Positions 62,434 to 64,000 of a DNA stretch of 64,000 nucleotides are shown here, piece by piece. Position 1 is the stretch's first letter; the number at the start of each line of letters is the position of its first letter. The notes beneath the pieces are model-generated. The model saw only the letters and a list, made by a program, of their open reading frames with translations. It was not told where the DNA came from and ran no database searches. This stretch comes from VGDP01 sp040905845. Lineage in GTDB: Bacteria; Pseudomonadota; Alphaproteobacteria; SP197. The DNA lies in contig JBBDQV010000161.1 of NCBI GenBank assembly GCA_040905845.1, positions 1 to 64,000 of the forward strand, read 5' to 3'. The position numbers were made by a program, and so were the translations under genes.

Positions 62434-64000
62434 ATGAAGCATATCGAATGGATCGGGCTCGCGCGGTCCGGTGCGTACCGCGCGCGCGCGATCGCCACCA
62501 CCCGCCGTCGCTTTCTCGCCGGTACGGCCGCCGTCGGCGCGGCCGCGCTGGCGACCCCGGCTCGGGCCCAGAGCGGCGGCACGCTGAAGGTCCGCTCCTA
62601 TGGCGACTTCCAGGTGCTCGACCCGGCCAACCGCCTGGCCAGCAGCGAGGACGCCATTTTCGGCGCGACGCTCAACAAGCTGATCGAGTTCGATACCGGG
62701 ACCGAGTTCGTCTGGCACAAGGAGATGGCCGAATCGATCGAGCAGGTCGACCCGCTGACGGTCAAGTTCACCATCAGGCCGGGGATCATGTGGTCGAACG
62801 GCTTCGGCGAGACCACGACCGAGGACGTCAAGTTCTCGTTCGAGCGCATCGCCGGCATCACCGACCCGAACTTCCAGGCGGCGTATCGCGTGGACTGGGA
62901 GCAGCTCCGCGAGGTCGAGATCATCGACGCCTACTCCGGCGTCATCCACTTGAAGAAGCCGTTCGCTCCGCTGTGGACGTCGTCGCTGCCCTACGGCTCC
63001 GGCTCCATCGTGTGCAAGCGCGCGGTCGAGGCGGTGGGCGGTAGCTTCACGACCGAGATCCCGGCGATCAACGGCCCCTACTTCATCAAGGAGTGGCAGC
63101 CCAAGCAGAAGACCGTGCTCGCGCTCAACCCGTCGTGGACGGGCCCGAAGCCCGCCTTCGACGAGATCGTGGTCTTCCCGATCGAGGACGACAAGTCCGC
63201 GGAGCTGGCCTACGAGGCCGGCGAGGTGGACATCACGGGCGTCTCGATCAGCGGCGTCGCGAAGTACCGCGAGGCCCTGCCGCCCGGCACCAAGCTCATG
63301 GAGCGGGCGCCGCTCGCCTACATCTGGCTCGGGCTCAACCAGGCGAATCCCAAGCTCGCCGATGTGCGCGTGCGCCGCGCGATCCAGCAGGCGGTGGACG
63401 TTGGCGCGATCATCGAGGGCGCCTACTTCGGCGTGCCCGAGCCCTCGACGGGGATCATCGCGCCGAGCCTGCTCGGCCATCGCCAGGGTAAGCTCTACGG
63501 CTACGATCCGGACGCGGCCAGGGCGATGCTCGCCGAGGCCGGGGCCGAGGGTCTGTCGCTCAAGCTCGCGGTGCTCGACGACACCGACTTCCAGTCGGCG
63601 GCGCAGATCATCCAGGCGAACCTGGCGGCGATCGGCGTCAACGTCGAGATCGACACCCACGACTCGGGCACGTTCTGGACGCTCGGCGACAAGAACTCGC
63701 CCGGCTGGGATACCCTCGATCTCATCCTCAACCGGTTCACCATGGCGCCGGACCCGAGCTGGGCGACCGAGTGGTTCACGCCGCGCCAGATCGGCATCTG
63801 GAACTGGGAGCAGTTCAACAGCGAGGAGTTCGACAAGCTGCACCAGGACGCGATCTCCGAGACCGACCTCAACAAGCGCGCCAAGATGTATGTCCGCATG
63901 CAGGACCTGATGGAGGAGTCGGGCTCCTACGTGTTCATCACCCACGGCATCAACGCGTACCTCTACCGGGACACCCTGATTCCGGGGGTGACGCCCGACG
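62434..64000 (+). CDS. Peptide-type ABC substrate-binding protein (partial, runs off the window)
   Basis: At least 522 residues of a DppA/OppA-type periplasmic binding protein; the 3' end lies beyond 64000. A twin-arginine type signal is seen: TTRRRFLAGTAAVGAAALAT, with cleavage near PARAQ. Mature features are LKVRSYGDFQVLDPANRLAS, VKFTIRPGIMWSNGFGETTT and ELAYEAGEVDITG. ATG 62434 is preferred to ATG 62428 because CGGAGG lies six bases ahead of it. It is divergent from the hydrolase trio and suggests import of a peptide-like or amide substrate for them. Confidence 0.9.
   Translation, partial: MKHIEWIGLARSGAYRARAIATTRRRFLAGTAAVGAAALATPARAQSGGTLKVRSYGDFQVLDPANRLASSEDAIFGATLNKLIEFDTGTEFVWHKEMAESIEQVDPLTVKFTIRPGIMWSNGFGETTTEDVKFSFERIAGITDPNFQAAYRVDWEQLREVEIIDAYSGVIHLKKPFAPLWTSSLPYGSGSIVCKRAVEAVGGSFTTEIPAINGPYFIKEWQPKQKTVLALNPSWTGPKPAFDEIVVFPIEDDKSAELAYEAGEVDITGVSISGVAKYREALPPGTKLMERAPLAYIWLGLNQANPKLADVRVRRAIQQAVDVGAIIEGAYFGVPEPSTGIIAPSLLGHRQGKLYGYDPDAARAMLAEAGAEGLSLKLAVLDDTDFQSAAQIIQANLAAIGVNVEIDTHDSGTFWTLGDKNSPGWDTLDLILNRFTMAPDPSWATEWFTPRQIGIWNWEQFNSEEFDKLHQDAISETDLNKRAKMYVRMQDLMEESGSYVFITHGINAYLYRDTLIPGVTPD

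Overview
The window is 64 kb of a very GC-rich bacterial chromosome and reads as an alphaproteobacterium, most likely of the Rhodospirillales type. The evidence is an Irr-type Fur regulator, Coq7 and UbiE/UbiB for ubiquinone, the block coaBC / ubiB-ubiE / mutM / enoyl-CoA hydratase / rpsT / dnaA, and a long two-domain dCTP deaminase. A run of ten N at 45627-45636 shows that this is a draft assembly. Apart from the placeholder gap, most space is coding and many genes overlap by 4 bases (ATGA or GTGA).

Layout. (1) 1-4300: a homocysteine S-methyltransferase-type gene, then irr and an iron/peroxide operon (rubrerythrin, a CCG-domain Fe-S protein, a DUF3501 protein) behind an ICE-box-like operator. 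(2) 4300-14035: an SH3 protein divergent from a D-glycerate dehydrogenase. Then comes a leftward operon of OsmC protein, coaBC, a low-GC dUTPase/dCTP-deaminase-fold protein with a membrane tail, a MoeB-type E1, a DsrE-like protein and a GNAT protein. A MOSC protein, ubiB and ubiE follow. (3) 14070-24608: mutM, a secreted protein, enoyl-CoA hydratase, rpsT, rhodanese, then the replication block dnaA-dcd-dnaN-recF-gyrB. (4) 24773-29153: a class A penicillin-binding protein, an ATP-grasp-like protein of unknown function and a D-Ala-D-Ala-ligase-like ATP-grasp enzyme. (5) 29429-38786: genes of an exosortase-A-associated exopolysaccharide system (O-glycosylation ligase, CysD, CysN/C, glycosyltransferase, amidotransferase), interrupted by an M20 deacylase and a YqaA-type membrane protein. 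(6) 38871-46950: dsbB, coq7, a REP-associated transposase with terminal inverted repeats, an HNH endonuclease and a truncated copy of its 3' end, several palindromic repeat families, a CoA transferase, a pentapeptide-repeat protein and two overlapping SDR genes. (7) 47055-53643: a peptide-type ABC transporter operon with an extra PotD-like binding protein inside it. (8) 53640-64000: rhomboid protease, MFS transporter, three tandem CocE/NonD hydrolases and a divergent peptide-binding protein cut by the window end.

How the parts fit. The replication genes are the vegetative core. dcd between dnaA and dnaN makes dUTP, while the place after coaBC that normally holds dut carries an atypical, low-GC, membrane-tailed relative. 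CysD and CysN/C next to the polysaccharide ligase suggest that activated sulfate (APS/PAPS) is made for a sulfated exopolymer. The CocE trio beside the solute-binding proteins suggests uptake and hydrolysis of amide or ester compounds. The most unusual observations are the dut-slot protein, the transposase/HNH/REP arrangement, the paired ATP-grasp-like genes and the sulfate-activation/exosortase association.
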